A stretch of 64,000 nt of DNA from Argyresthia goedartella (GCA_949825045.1 OX463815.1:26775356-26839355), one strand, 5' to 3'; shown: positions 43,278 through 56,117, counted from the stretch's first letter. The notes: generated from the letters alone by a model not told the origin. A program made the numbers and translations.

Positions 43278-43628
43278 GCGGATCCGGCTGGACGACAAAA
43301 CACGCGCGAATTCTCAAGAAGATATTACTGCAGAATGATTTAACTAAAAACTACTTTACCAACACTAATATCCCGTTCAGATCTGTAATTAGAATAAGAG
43401 CACATTCACACACACGGGATCAGAAATCCACGATTCGTTAAAATATCCAAATAGAAATTATACTTGTTGCCTGCCTGCTGATATTTTTAAATATATTGTG
43501 CTGGTATGTTACTTCGTGCGTGACGAAGTAAAATATACGTCAAGTGTATCTTTTAATTGAATCGTGATTAGTGATCTGTTATAATATAATTAATGGTGTG
43601 TAAATGAAAATGAGTATTTAAATTGTTC
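43278..43628. other. Unassigned spacer
   Basis: Nothing recognised except a short inverted pair TACTTCGTGCGTGACGAAGTA near 43510-43530. Confidence 0.4.
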
Positions 43629-43636
43629 ATTGCTAT

Positions 43637-44012
43637 CATGGACGAATAAGACTAGAGGACTGACCACCGCATACAAACAAACGTACCCTGCTAGAAAGCC
43701 CAAATCCTGTATTATTTCTAGATGTCGCTGTACCATGCAATAGACGCTGGGTGCTTAGGTTGACGGCGTAGTAAAATCGATCGTAATATCGACGAAAAAT
43801 CTGAGATGGCGTAAGCGTAAGCCATGTTTGTTCTTAGGAAATGAACGTTTATACCGCCATCTTTCCTAAATTAAGCGCTCCACCACGATACTACCTTTAA
43901 TAGAAAGAACTTTTGAACGAGTAGCTCTATCTAGCAATATACATTTAAACTAAAAATCGAATTACGCTACAAAGTGCTACGGTGGTTTGTCCTCTAGTTT
44001 TATTCGTCCATG
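43637..44012. mobile_element. hAT-type MITE, 376 bp
   Basis: Ends CATGGACGAATAA and on (43637-43660) and the inverted copy ending 44012 match over about 33 bp with a few mismatches. ATTGCTAT flanks both sides (43629-43636 and 44013-44020). An 8-bp duplication indicates the hAT superfamily. No coding sequence. Confidence 0.85.
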
Positions 44013-44274
44013 ATTGCTATATAATTGTTGACTTTATGATGTGTTTTTTTTTTAATAAATTATAATAATTTATTTGGAGCACAAAAGGATCCATAATTTG
44101 TCTGTCACAGATAAAATACTTAATCACACTCAATTCAATCAATTTCATATAATTAGGCCTGCCTGTAACATAGCTCTGTTTTCCACGCACTGTCAGAAAC
44201 GGTCACACCACTCACCCATTATTTGAGTATTGGGCAGTCGGCCGACCTGCAATGACCTCTAGGATACTGTTGCT

Positions 44275-47111
44275 CAGTGTGACCGTTTTTGGTATTTTCA
44301 GTACTAAACTAGTATATTTGAGGCACTGCAGAATGATATTAGTATAATTTTAGTACATTGCCAAATTTTAGTAGAATATTGGTAGAATTGAAACTTTTTT
44401 GGTATTTCTTTGGTACTTTTCAACTGGCAACACTAAAAACGAACAATTCACTCAACCTCATAGTTATTTATCTGTGGTCAAGCTGTATTTTTTTAATTGT
44501 CTGCCTGCCTTGTCTCTCATTGCGTTTTTCTTATGTACTATCCTTCTCTTTTAACATAGTGAGTGAATGGACGTTTGAGAAGCTTCCGGGTATTCCCCGA
44601 TGGCGTGATGGCCGTGTGCATCGTTGGTATGTTAACTTGTGGGTTTGCTATGCTAGTTCGGTTTCAGTTCGTAGCGGGATTTTTTTTCTAAAGATGAAGC
44701 GCAGATACGAGCAGAAATACAGGGCAGACTGGGAACAAAACCCTGAATTCTCTGCTTGGTTGAGTAAAGATAAAAACAGTGAGAACGCTTTATGTAAAGC
44801 TTGTGGAGTGACGTTTTCAAGTAGAATTGCAACAATAAAGTCTCATGCCGAGTCGGAAAAACATCGAAAGAAAACTATACATTACAGTGGACAGTCGAAG
44901 GTAAATAAGTTAACTGAGAAAGTAATTTATTACATAACCCCTCGTCTGTGACAGTGGTCGTTTTGGGCAGATAATTGAAATGTAATTGTTATAAAAGTAC
45001 CCACTGACGAAAGGATAAGGAAGGTTGAACACACGGTCATACACCGCCGCCGCCCCGTCCCGCCGGCCCCGCCGCGCGCCGCCGTGTGCATTCTGCAACC
45101 TCCCTATCCCTTAGTCTGCATTTACCCTACTTATTTTTCCTTTCTCTTATTTATTTTTCTGTTTCAGATTGATAAAATATTTCAAAGCAAAGGACCAGTT
45201 TCCCAGCAGATAAGAAAAGCGGAGCTCCTCTTTTGCGCTGCTCTAGCCGAACATAATATTTCGTTTCGCGCCATGGATCATCTAAGCGAATTATTTGGTA
45301 AAATGTTTCATGATTCAGAAATCGCAAAAGGTTTTTCCAGTAAACGTACTAAATCAGCACAATTAACTTATGATGTAATGGCACCAGCATTTGAAAAGCA
45401 ATTATTGACAGACATAAAAAAAACTTCAGAATTGTCAGGTAATGGTCCAGTATTTTCCTTGATCATAGATGAAAGCACAGACATAACGACGGAAAAACTA
45501 CTTGCCGTAGCGGTTAAATTTTATTGCGTCAATGATGATAAACTCAAAACTAAATTTTTATGTTCTGTCAAGCTTTCAGGCGAAACAGCGGATGATATTT
45601 TTGATGCACTGTGTAAAAAATTAATTGATTTAAATCTAAATATCAAAGATATCATAGGTTTTGCAGCTGATACAACGAATGTAATGTTTGGTAGAAATAA
45701 TAGTGTTGTTTCAAAAATTAAAAATGTTAATCCGAAATGCATTTTCGTAAAATGTGTGTGCCATTCTTGTGCTTTAGCTGTAAGTTACGCATGTAAAAAA
45801 CTTCCTAGAGCCCTAGATCAAGTTGTCAAAGAAACACATAATTATTTTGGCCACAGTTCGAAACGTCAAAGACAATTTGTAGAGTTTCAAGAATTTACAG
45901 GCTCAGAACAGCATAACATTTTACGCCACTACGAGATACGTTGGTTATCTCTACATGCATGTGTCAACCGCATAGTAGAGCAATGGGATGCACTAAGGTT
46001 ATACTTTCAGCAAGAGCATTTGGTTGAGCACAATCACTCGGCATTGTTTTTACATGAAAGTTTTGAAAATGAGCAAATAAAGCTGTATTTTCTATTCTTA
46101 GATTACATTTTACCGGTTGTGAACAAACTAAATGTAATTTACCAAGGAAATTCATGTGCTGTTCACACTATTTATAGAGATATGTCTGATATGTTTAAAA
46201 CTATACTTAGCTGTTACATGAAAAGTAGCTATGTCCGAGCTACGAGTATTGAAGACGTTGACCCAAGCAGTACAGTGAATTTCGTAGAATTAAATGACTT
46301 GTATTTGGGCGTTCAAGTTTCCAAAGAAATTATGCTGCTACGAAATCAATCACATCAGGTTGCAGTTATCAAAGATTGCCTACAAAGGTGCCAAAGTTTT
46401 TTGATTGAATTATGTACTCAACTAAAATGCAGACTGCCAATAAATGAAAGGATATTTTTCGAAATCCGTTTCATGGATCCACAAATTGCTGTATACGAAA
46501 ACTTTTTCTCCATTCTAAATGTTACAGAAAAGTTCCCTAACATTGTTACAAGTGATACCCAAAAACAATTAATTGACGAAGAATATCGTCAAATTAAATA
46601 TGATCAAGAAGTACAAAATTTGATGTGTGGTACTAGTACCAGTGCACTTAATTGTGAACAGTTTTGGAGTAAATTAGGCAATATTGTTGACAGTCTGAAA
46701 AATCCTAAATATAACAATTTGATAAATTTTGTTAAATGTATAATGTGTTTGCCTATTTCTAATGCTCACTGTGAACGAATTTTTTCCCAAGTGAATATGG
46801 TCAAAACGAAATACAGAAATAGGTTTTTATCTGATCATATTTCTTCCATATTACACGTGAAACAAGGTTTGACTGATGGCTGTATCTCATTTGAACCCTC
46901 GACCGAGATGCTTAAATGTAACAAATTAAGCAATACTGATTATACTATTGATTTATGATAAATATATGTGTGTTTTATTTAGAATATTTCTCAAAATAGC
47001 CTATGAAAATGTTAGTATAATTTTGGTATAATTGATTTTTCCTCTTAGTATTTTTTAGTACTGGCAGCACATTTTGTTGGTATGTTTCTAAATTTCAAAA
47101 CGGTCACACTG
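44275..47111 (+). mobile_element. hAT transposon, apparently complete, 2837 bp
   Basis: Terminal inverted repeats CAGTGTGACCGTTTT (44275-44289) and its perfect inverted partner ending 47111. The 8-bp target duplication CTGTTGCT (44267-44274 and 47112-47119) is perfect. Both subterminal regions are full of short GGTA/TAGTA motifs (ATTTTAGTA, TTTTTGGTA) in the left 130 bp and right 90 bp, as expected for transposase binding sites. The transposase gene inside is open. The empty site survives at 57772-57779 in the second duplication unit. Confidence 0.96.
44694..46958 (+). CDS. hAT transposase, intact, two exons
   Basis: Cut-and-paste transposase. Exon 1 is 44694-44900 and exon 2 is 45168-46958, joined by a GT-AG intron in phase 0, giving 665 residues with no stop or shift. 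Residues about 10-60 form a BED-type zinc finger (CKACG...H...H). The RNase H-like core has catalytic D in SLIIDESTDI (about 170) and in GFAADTTNVMFG (about 237), and the hAT CxxH site in CVCHSCAL (about 265). The C-terminal dimerisation region has SNAHCERIFS followed by KTKYRNRF (about 605-625), and the glutamate there is the expected third catalytic residue or neighbours it. The ATG was chosen because it starts just before the BED finger; an in-frame extension upstream to 44358 lacks homologous features. Intact ends and frame suggest a possibly active element. Confidence 0.92.
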
Positions 47112-47490
47112 CTGTTGCTGCTGCCACGCGTTCTGCTTCAGTAGTAGGCCGTTCTCTTACGTATGATGGTATGAAATCCATCAGCACGTGCCTCAAAAAA
47201 CATGCCCGATGCACTATAGTAGCGTGGCAGCCCCAGCAACAATATTATACTGGACGAGCAGGGCATTCTAGGGCGTTGAGAGTATTTTGGGTATTGTTGA
47301 CCCATAGGCTGCACTTGTTGATTAATTGACAGTGTGCCTTAAAGAGTGAGACTTTTACTGGCTTTTTACAATGTGCAATCCTACAAGTCAACATATCCGC
47401 CCGAAATGCCAAAGCGCTGCGCTCCCACTCTATGACTAGGTCATCCCTCAGGTCCTCAGTCCCTATATGACCAATGTATTTGAAATTGGT

Positions 47491-48905
47491 TATTGAGGGT
47501 ATGTAAATAATAAATTATCACTTCGACTTTGTTTTTCAAATATTTAAACAGTGATCTTTAGTTTTCAAAATATCTATATCTAATATCGATAAACAAAGTA
47601 GGTAAACTATCTGTCATTTTTGTCGATAGCCGTTCTTATATCGATACTTACCCCATCGCTGGTTGTCACTAAAATGGTACGCGTAAATGTCCTGTCAAAA
47701 CTATATTGGTTTCAGTCATACAAAGTAAAACGGTACGAGTAGAGTGTCGGTATAATAACTTCTGTTCATGGAAAATATCCCTCCCAGAAAAGGTCTGTTG
47801 TGATGTGATCATTGTAGTCTTCATAAATGTAACCATGCCCGTGTCTTATTTTCCAATAACTTCAAGCAAGGCCACATGGCCATATCCTCAATTTGGTTTA
47901 TTTTTCTTTTCTTTAAGGCATCTTTTCTTTTTTCGAAGATACACCCACAGACATATACGGGATGTTTGGTGCATAGTTTGTAAAATAAAAAATTGCGGAC
48001 AGAAGAGGTCATTTGCTATCTCCTAGGTCCACAAAAAATATTGCCCCAACGGATTTTTTTAATGTAATATTTTTTACTTTTTTGTCAAATCGTCGAGAAT
48101 TGCTCCTTTAAACTTGAATAAATAAAAAAGTTATTGATAAAACTTGCAATTATTTACTGTTATTGGTTGTGTAATGTAGTTTGGTTCTTTTGTAGTCAAA
48201 AATAGTATTGGAAATTAACTTCTAGTTTTTTTTTTACTCACATATGTTTTTTCAAGAAATATAATTCTGTAACGAATCATCTTTGACTTGCAATAAAAAA
48301 AAACTAAACGAGGGTTTTTTCTTGAAAGTTTTTAAAAAGTTAGTGCCTACGCACCCGGCGCCAGCCGCCGATTCAGTAGCCGTAAACACTGCGGTAGCTT
48401 AGGTACTTAAAACTAAGTATGTTTTGTTGTTATTACATGTTCAACCTAACACGAAGCATAAAGGCTGCTTCGCTTCGCTCACCCCCTTTACCCTTCACCT
48501 AAGATACCGCAGTGTTTTGCCCTGATATTTGAAACCAACCAATCTCATGACCTAGAACAAAAGCTACTAAAAATATGTTTACGTAATACTTGAATGACCC
48601 CTCACACGCAAGTTAGAACGTTCGCCTTCTCGTCGCCCGTCTCACTCGCACCAGAGCAGACTCTTGACCAGTTTTGCACTCTTTTACCGAGCCATAAGGT
48701 TTAAAATCGCGGGTCATCATACAAATAGCAACTACACGGCAGGAGCTGCTTGTTGTCAACTAGCACGCAACTACCGTCTTCAACCGTGTAGCAGTTCCTT
48801 CACTCTGTGCCCGCAATAGAATCTTCAGTGGTGACATCTTTCAATAACAAAATGCCGAATTTTACACGACGAACGGAACGTGTCATCTGCGGTTCGGACA
48901 TGGTT
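47491..48905. other. Right part of duplication unit 1
   Basis: A SINE-like segment with TTGTAGTCTTCATAAATGT lies near 47813. A foldback is at 48384-48517: 21-bp arms AAACACTGCGGTAGCTTAGG and inverted partner 48497-48517, one or two mismatches, with an interior related to 18631-18695. Near the end, 48851-48905 starts an ATG-led open stretch (MPNFTRRTERVICGS) of unknown nature. The 106-codon ORF at 47706-48026 has no recognisable feature. Confidence 0.5.
48384..48517. repeat. Foldback repeat, 21-bp arms
   Basis: Arms 48384-48404 and 48497-48517 around a 92-base interior. Repeated at 59044-59177 in unit 2. The interior shares its CAACCTAACACGAA motif with the MITE at 18562-18871. Confidence 0.65.
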
Positions 48906-50133
48906 TAGGATTTAGGTCACAGTGATAGGGTGGCAGCCGTAAACATTTGTGACCATGTTGTGCTAATAAATTATCAACTTCATATACAGGGTCAGGTTTG
49001 TATCGTTTGACAATCTCCAGCAACTGTGGTTTAGTCATTTCTGATGAGAATTCGAAACGATTCTCATTAAACCACTTTTGAATTTCGGGTTTGTTTGTGT
49101 TTGTACTTGGAGCCTTATTAACCCAATTGGGTAGTAATTTTTCGGTAAACCACTTTTTGAAGTTTGTGTTATTCATTTTGTCGTGGTAGTCCCCACTTTT
49201 GGTATTTGATTTAAATACAAGGTCTGCGTTTTGGACAACCCAGTTTCTCCTCCGGCACGAACAATAAATAAACGTTGCCCTTTAGATAGAGGTTCTAGAA
49301 CTCCATCTGTTTCTTGACTTTGCCAGCATTTTTAGTGGTGTATGAGGAATGTATATAAGTCTCGTCTAAGTATACAACTGGTCGACGATTAGCTGATAAA
49401 GCGTTTTTATTTAATTCTTGCAAATATTTAGCTCTCCACGCAGAAATATCATTGCGCTCGGTTAAAACCTTGCGATTGCTTTGTGTTTTTTGGAAACGAA
49501 AGCCAATTAACAATTTACGAAGTGTTCTCTGCTACCTTTGAAATTTATGTCGTCTTTTAGAACAGTAAGCAGTTTATTAATCGTTGGTAATGCCCTTTTA
49601 ATCGCATAAAATTCATGCACTTTTCGCTTGATCAAACCTTGATCGAAACTGTCAACTTCTATTTTGCCACATGTCCTTTTTCTCGATTTTCCTGGTGTGG
49701 TTATTTTCTTACCCATTTCTGCAGCGGTTTTACCTTCTGCAACAATTTTATAAATAGTTGATATACCAATACCTAAAAGAAAAATAAACTCATCATTAGA
49801 GTAATACATTTTGAGAAAATGTAACCGAATTCTAGGCGGCCGAAGTCGCAGGCACCAGTTTATATATAATCTAAATAAAATTGGAACTAATAAATACCTA
49901 CAGCTGTTTTAGTTTATAACGTATTATCAAACGATGTCGAGAATTTATTTAATAATAATCTGGTAACGCTAGCCCACAGACTTGATATCGATGCGCTAGC
50001 CTAAAGCGGCTGCAATGCGTTTGTATTCTTTTTCAAACGGTATTATTGGAGCTTTTTGGAGCTTTTCCGCATCAAAGAATAATTTCATTTTGAGAATAAT
50101 ATCTCGTACACCACCTTTGATTGCTTTGGGCAT
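48906..50133 (-). pseudogene. DDE_3 transposase, lineage B, copy 2, truncated
   Basis: Same as 35398-36625, including the same frameshifts and the missing second catalytic D. It is cut at the duplication junction after LPPYHCDLNP. The reading frame runs seven codons into unit-1 end sequence (KPCPNRR) before stopping, a chimeric tail made by the join. The C-terminal acidic part is absent. Confidence 0.8.
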
Positions 50134-50748
50134 GATTATCAAACAAAATACTTGTAATATTAGAAAAACTAATGGACTCCCAACTGAACAACACAACAAC
50201 AAATGTCAACGAAGTGACAGTTTCAAAATGGCGTCCGTAGCTTCCCCTTTCGCCGTTCTAAAGATAAGTTTGTGGCTCTGTACTATGTATTAGTAATCTG
50301 TGCTGTCTGCCTGTCTCCTCTCAAGGTCGAGTTTTAGTATTAACACAGATTATGTTATATCAATGCGTATATATTGTTATAGCAAGGTACCTACTCTGTG
50401 AGCTCGAGTCAGCCCAAACCACAGACTAACAAAAATTCTTTGCGTTATAATAAAAACTCTAAATGTATGTAATGTAACGTCAATTTTGGATTGCGTACCC
50501 TTTTGTCGATGGGTTGGTTTCTTAGCTTTATTTATTACATACTCTACAGAATTAGGTAATACTCGCCATGTTTGTAGTTTATCAGATAACAACGAACAAT
50601 TCAATTGCACCGAACAGCATCATAACATACATACATAACATAAACAAAGACTGAATTTTTCAAATCGAAACTTTCGGGAAAATGTTATTTTAATTATAAA
50701 AGGATCTATCTGTGGGAAAAATTATAAAATTGCATGCTCTTTTCATGC

Positions 50749-50919
50749 AATACTCTTTAGTGCAACTTTATACTTTCTTTATAAATGTATGACATTTGAT
50801 AGGCTGTCATCTATGTTTGTTGTTGTTCTTTTTTTTTAAGTTGTCAAAAAAGAAAATACATGTTTTGAAAAAACATTATAATATTATTTAATTTCCACAA
50901 TATGTTCTGGACACGCGTA
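50749..50919 (+). repeat. Partial Copia LTR, copy 2
   Basis: Duplicate of 37241-37411. Confidence 0.8.
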
Positions 50920-51426
50920 ACTCATTCGCCATGCAGTGTGCTATCATACAGAGTAAAATTTAAGTACATGAGAAAACATAAAAACTTAGGCGAATTCTTC
51001 GTCTTGTATTTTATATATTTACTTGGATACATTAGGGATAGCGGAAGATTTCCCAAGTTATTTCGGCCCAGAAATATCAGAAATACGTTTATAGTAGCGT
51101 ATTTACAATATCTTTTCTTTTACAAAGACCTAGAAATATCGATAGTGATGAAAAAATTTTATTATAGATACTGTTGAAGCAAGGATTATTTAGTGACATA
51201 TCTACATAAATACTCTTTAGTGCAACTTTATACTTTCTTTATAAATGTATGACGTTTGATAGGCTGTCATCTATGTTTGTTGTTGTTCTTTTATTTTAAG
51301 TTGTCAAAAAAGAAAATACATGTTTTGAAAAAACATTATAACATTATTTAATTTCCACAATATGTTCTGGACACGCGTACTCGGGTATTAATTGATAGCA
51401 AAGCTAAGGGCCTTTAACAATAGGTT

Positions 51427-54400
51427 ATGGGCAGAAATGTCCCTGGTAGAAGTGGAGACAACATTGAGAATTCAGTCGAAATAGCAAGTATTGGTGGAAT
51501 AAGTATGCCACAAATGGCAAGACTAGAAGGTAGCTCCAATTACTCGACCTGGAAAGTCCAAATAGAGATGGCACTTCTCTACGATGATCTTTGGGAGTAC
51601 ACTAGTAAGGAGCCAATTACAACTGATGCAGTAGCTGTAAAAGCAGATAGAAAAGCAAAAGCTAAGATAGGTATGATGCTACAACCTGGATGTCTTGTGC
51701 ATATACGCTATGCGAAGTCAGCAAAAGAAGCTTGGGAGAAGCTTAGCCTTGACGTTTGAGGATAAAGGTTTAAATAATCGCTGCCGCCTTCTATCCAGAT
51801 TAGTCAGTCTGAAATTAGAACAATTTTCAACGGTACTTGCTTACGTAACAGGTGTGTTAACAATAGCTCAGGAGCTAAGAGACATAGGAAAGGAAGTTGA
51901 TGACGATCTATCGGCAGTCTTACTCCTACAAGGTCTAACGCCGGAGTTTCATTCAACCTTTGAACATCACCATTGAGAATAGTCAGACTGCACTTATGTT
52001 AGATTAAGTAAAAAATAAACTGTACCAAATGGAGGATACATACGCAGCTTCAAAAAGTGGAAGCCAGACGTCAAAGTCAGCTCTACTGACTCTAAGAAAG
52101 GAGAAAACAGAAAAAGCAAGAGCAATACTGGCAAATCTGAAAAAAATGTATTGAAGTGCTACATCTGTGATGGCCCTCATAAATGTCACCAATGCCCAAA
52201 CAAAGAAAAATCAAAGAAGGAAGCTCATCATGCCTTTGCTTTCGTAACTGCGTATAAGTATGAACCTGTAGAAGATTGGGTGATCGACTCTGGTGCTTCA
52301 ACGCACATGACGAAGAACAAAGCTTGGCTGAAAGATTTGAAGAAGACTCCTAGACGTTTGAGAGTTATTTGTGCTGATAGAAACGAGGTTTTGCGTGAAA
52401 GTATTGGTATGGTTGTGTCTGACAAGGTGACGGTAAACGATGTTACTTATGTTCCAAATTTAGCATCAAATTTATTGAGTGTGAACGCTATGGCTAAGAA
52501 AGGCATATGGCTGTGTATTAGTGTTTACAGCGAAACAATGCGACATCTTTAAGAGTGACGGATGTGAGGTCTATGGCGAATATGTTGGATCAGGTGTGGA
52601 AGAACAGGGTATCTACAAAATCAGGGACTGTTCATACGGTTCTTCACTAGTAACAACAGACGGTAAGCTAGATGACCGGGTTTTGTGGTACAGAAGGATA
52701 AAACATCTGGGCGAGAGAAACCTGAAGTTACTAAGGGACAAGATGGCAAGTGGGGTGAGTTTTAAAAATTGTAATTGCAAACTTAAATGCGTTTCTTGCA
52801 TTAAGGGAAAAAAGACGCGACAACCTTTTTTAAAAAATGGTTCAAGGGCTACTGAGGTCTTAGAATTGGTACACTGGCGTGTGCGGACCTATGCGTATCC
52901 ACTCTATTAGTAAAAACATTTATTCTGTTACGTTTATTGACGATTTTACACGTAAGACCATCGTATATTTTTTGAAACAAAAGAGTGATGTTTTTGAGAA
53001 GTTTCAAGAGTTTAAAGCTTATGCTGAAAATCAAACAGGCAAGAAGATCAAGATACTGAGATCGGACAACGGCACAGAATACGTCAACAAAATAATGAAT
53101 GACTTCCTAAGGACGAATGGAATTCATCATCAGCTGACAGTTGACTACACACCAGAGCAGAATGGAGTCGCGGAAGGGTCTAATCGCACAATCTGCGAGA
53201 AGGCAAGGTGTATGCTACAGCCCACAACGATTCTGGGCGGAGGCTGTCCATCATGCAGTATACCTCAAAAATAGATCACCAACCATTGCGGTGAAGAACA
53301 TGACGCCGGAAGAGAAATGGACTAGGAAAAAGTGTGATCTGAGCAAGCTGAGGATTTTCGGGTGCAAAGCACTTATGCACATTCCGAAACAGAACCGAAC
53401 CAAGTGGGATGCGAAGAGCATGGAATTGGTTTACACGGGCTTCTGTGATAACGCGAAAGCATATCGTCTTATAGATTCTACAACAGGAAAGCAGTTTAAG
53501 GCCAGAGATGTTATATTTCTGGAAAACAGCAAAAATACGGACACAGAAGAGTCAAGAGAGAATGTGGTGGAATTTGTGATATTTCCTGATTGTGGACAAA
53601 AAGATGTAACTGTAAATTTGCACACAGTTCCAGAGACGAATGGTAATGGAGTTGCAAATCAAAATATAAACGAGGAAGTGGCAGAGTTTAGATCTGAGAT
53701 CCAAAGATCCGAAGGAGAGGAAAGTGATGAACCAGTGATTGAAACAGTGATCCAGGAACTAGAAAATGAAGTTCAGGAACCAGAACCTGATGTTTCAGAA
53801 TCAGATGCAGATACATTTGAAGACTGTGAATTGGTTGGTGTTCCTGAAAATGTTCAACAGCAGAATGAAAGCAGATATCCACTGAGGGATAGACAACCTA
53901 AGGAGTTCCCTGACTATATTATTTATCAAGCAAAGACGGAACAAGATCCAGTGACGGTGCAAGAGGCAGTATCAAGATTATACAGCAAAGAATGGAAACA
54001 AGCTATTCAGGTGGAGCTTGATGCGCTGAAGTCAAATGGAATCTGGATTCTCGTAAAGCGCAAAAGTCATATAACGTCGCTGATTCTGGCTATTTAGAAT
54101 CAAAGAAGAGGCGGGAAATAAACGCAGATACAAAGCACGAGTTGTTGCAAGAGGATTTAGTCAACGGCTTGGAGTAGACTATGATGAAACCTTCGCGCCA
54201 GTAGTGAGACATAGCTCACTGAGAGTTCTTATTGCTCAAGCTGTGAAACAAGGATTGAAGATCAATCAAATGGACGTCAAGACAGCGTTCCTAAATGGGG
54301 AACCAGATGAGACTGTCTTTATGAAACAACCGGAAGGCTTCGAAGAAAGAGGAAAAGAAGAACACGTTTGTTTATTGAAACGTTCATTGTATGGGTTGAA

Positions 54401-55449
54401 GCAAGCCCCTAGGACATGGAAAACAAAACTTAACAATGAGTTAGTTAAGTTGGAATTTATAAGGTCCAAGAATAAACCCTGCGTATACACGAGGTAAAAG
54501 GCAACAATGTGATCATACTAGCAGTGTATGTCGATGAAATGTTGATTTTTTGGAACAACACGGATGAATTAAGGAAGCTCAAGAAGGACCTTATGTCTAA
54601 ATTTGAAAGACTTAGGGAAAGCAGAACTGATCATGGGAATGCAGATAACACAGAGCGATTCAGGGATCAAAGTAGATCAATCAAAGTATATCAACAAGGT
54701 GTTAAAGAACTTTGGAATGGAGGACTGCAAGCCAGCTGCTACACCTGCAGTTACGGGTCTCAACCTAAGTAAACCTGTACCGGATCATAACATAGACATC
54801 CAGATCCAGACATATCATATCAGAATGTGATAGGTTCCTTGATGTATTTGGTTGTGTGCACGAGACCAGATATTGCATATGCTGTTAACTATTAAAACCA
54901 GTTTAAAAGCAACTACGGTTAAGAGCATTGTATTGCTGCAAAACGTGTATTAAGGGGTACATCAATCCAAAATCGATTGTTCCTTTGAGGTATCAAAGGA
55001 ACAATCGATTTTGAATTGATGTTTAAAAAAGGAACATCAAATGAAATTAATTGCTATGCAGATGCAAGTCATGCCTCCTGCTATGATAAGAGATTATATT
55101 CGGGAGCAGTATTCGTGCACATGGGAGCTGCTATCAGATGGGAAAGCAAGAAGCAGAAGACAATAGCATTATCTACAGCAGAAGCTGAATATGTTGCAAT
55201 GTCAGAAGCTGCAAGAGATGCAATATTTTTAGAAAGATTTGTTTCTGAAGTCAAGCCGGATTTCCTTTGAAGATTTACAGTGACAGCCAATCTGCTATTT
55301 CAATTACGCACAATCATGTGCACCATCAGCGAACAAAACATATCGCTGTACGCCACCATTTTGTGAGAGAAGCAGTTGAATGTGGGCATATCGAGTTGGA
55401 GTATGTTCAGACAGATCTTATGGTTGCTGACTCATTGACTAAACCTTAG
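51427..55449 (+). pseudogene. Copia gag-pol polyprotein, copy 2, frameshifted
   Basis: Same domain order and the same breaks as copy 1, including YVDE in place of YVDD near 54530. Differences seen in translation: the gag start reads MGRNVPG rather than MSRNIPG, QPFLK replaces QPILK near 52830, and a Cys-to-Arg change occurs near 54382. A one-base deletion near 52877 ends the GAG-pre-integrase frame earlier. Confidence 0.87.
54959..55022. repeat. Palindrome inside Copia copy 2
   Basis: Duplicate of the 30-bp-arm palindrome at 41452-41515. Confidence 0.88.
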
Positions 55450-56117
55450 CTGAAACAAAAGTTTACGTGATGTACATTGAGCATGGGCGTTGTATGACAT
55501 TATGTGAAAGTTGTAAGATTTTGTGTGGAAGTTGTATGAAGTCAAAGTTGACGAGCAGTGTTGAAGCAAGGAGTATTTAGTGATATATCTACATAAATAC
55601 TCTTTAGTGCAACTTTATACTTTCTTTATAAATGTATGACGTTTGATAGGCTGTCATCTATGTTTGTTGTAGTTCTTTTTCTTTTTTTTAAGTTGTCAAA
55701 AAAGAAAATACATGTTTTGAAAAAAACATTATTTTATTATTTAATTTCCACTATATGTTGACGACACGCTTTTATCAATAGATACATTGTATAGTAAGAT
55801 GTGATCGTGCTTAATTGCAATTATTTTATCTATATTTATGAACCTTTTCCACAAAGTAACATTGATATGTGAAATTTGATGTGTGATTAAATTCATATTT
55901 TCTTAATTGCACACAAAACTTATAAAAAAACAATAGTTACATGAAAATAGTTTACAAAGGTAAGCTTATATCTAATAAGAGATCTCTTCCAGCAAACGCG
56001 GATGAGATGGCAAAGGTTGATTGCTGAGCAAGGGATGTGTGATTAAATGTTACCCTTTTAATTTTAGATTTCCTTGTGAAACACTATTGCTAGATATGTG
56101 GATTGCGGAGGTATATT

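Larger units (their letters stand above)
44175..47490 (-). pseudogene. CR1/L2-like LINE 3' remnant, split by the hAT
   Basis: On the minus strand, 47490-47120 decodes (with shifts) to a C-terminal RT region homologous to the LINE at 61045-63312: FKYIGHIGTEDLRDDL, RSALAFRADML, CSLWVNNTQ. It continues to RGSSN at the hAT insertion point and resumes at 44274 as SILEVIAGRPTAQYS. The hAT target duplication AGCAACAG (minus-strand sense) falls within the RGSSN codons. The uninterrupted form is at 57680-58150. Confidence 0.75.
35398..48905 (+). repeat. Tandem segmental duplication, unit 1 (contains the hAT)
   Basis: This unit matches 48906-59565 nearly base for base. The coordinate offset is 13508 at the left, 13507 after about 39370 and 13505 at 44267, then drops to 10660 from 47112 on. 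The drop is wholly explained by the hAT insertion plus its 8-bp duplication. Left breakpoint: host sequence of the DDE_3 pseudogene changes at 35397/35398. I noted only scattered single-base differences, so the copies are either very young or two haplotypes. Confidence 0.92.
51172..55780 (+). mobile_element. Ty1/Copia retrotransposon, copy 2
   Basis: Duplicate of 37664-42273, including LTRs at 51172-51422 and 55559-55780 and the flanking GATAC. It is not an independent insertion, since target duplication and flanks are identical. Confidence 0.9.

Noticed and set aside
47706..48026. 106-codon ORF, repeated at 58366-58686
   Set aside because: Its repetition is due to the segmental duplication, not conservation. 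It overlaps a SINE-like segment and has low-complexity hydrophobic content.
51172..55780. Second, independent Copia insertion
   Set aside because: Both copies share target duplication, flanks, frameshifts and the internal palindrome, so the second arose by segmental duplication.
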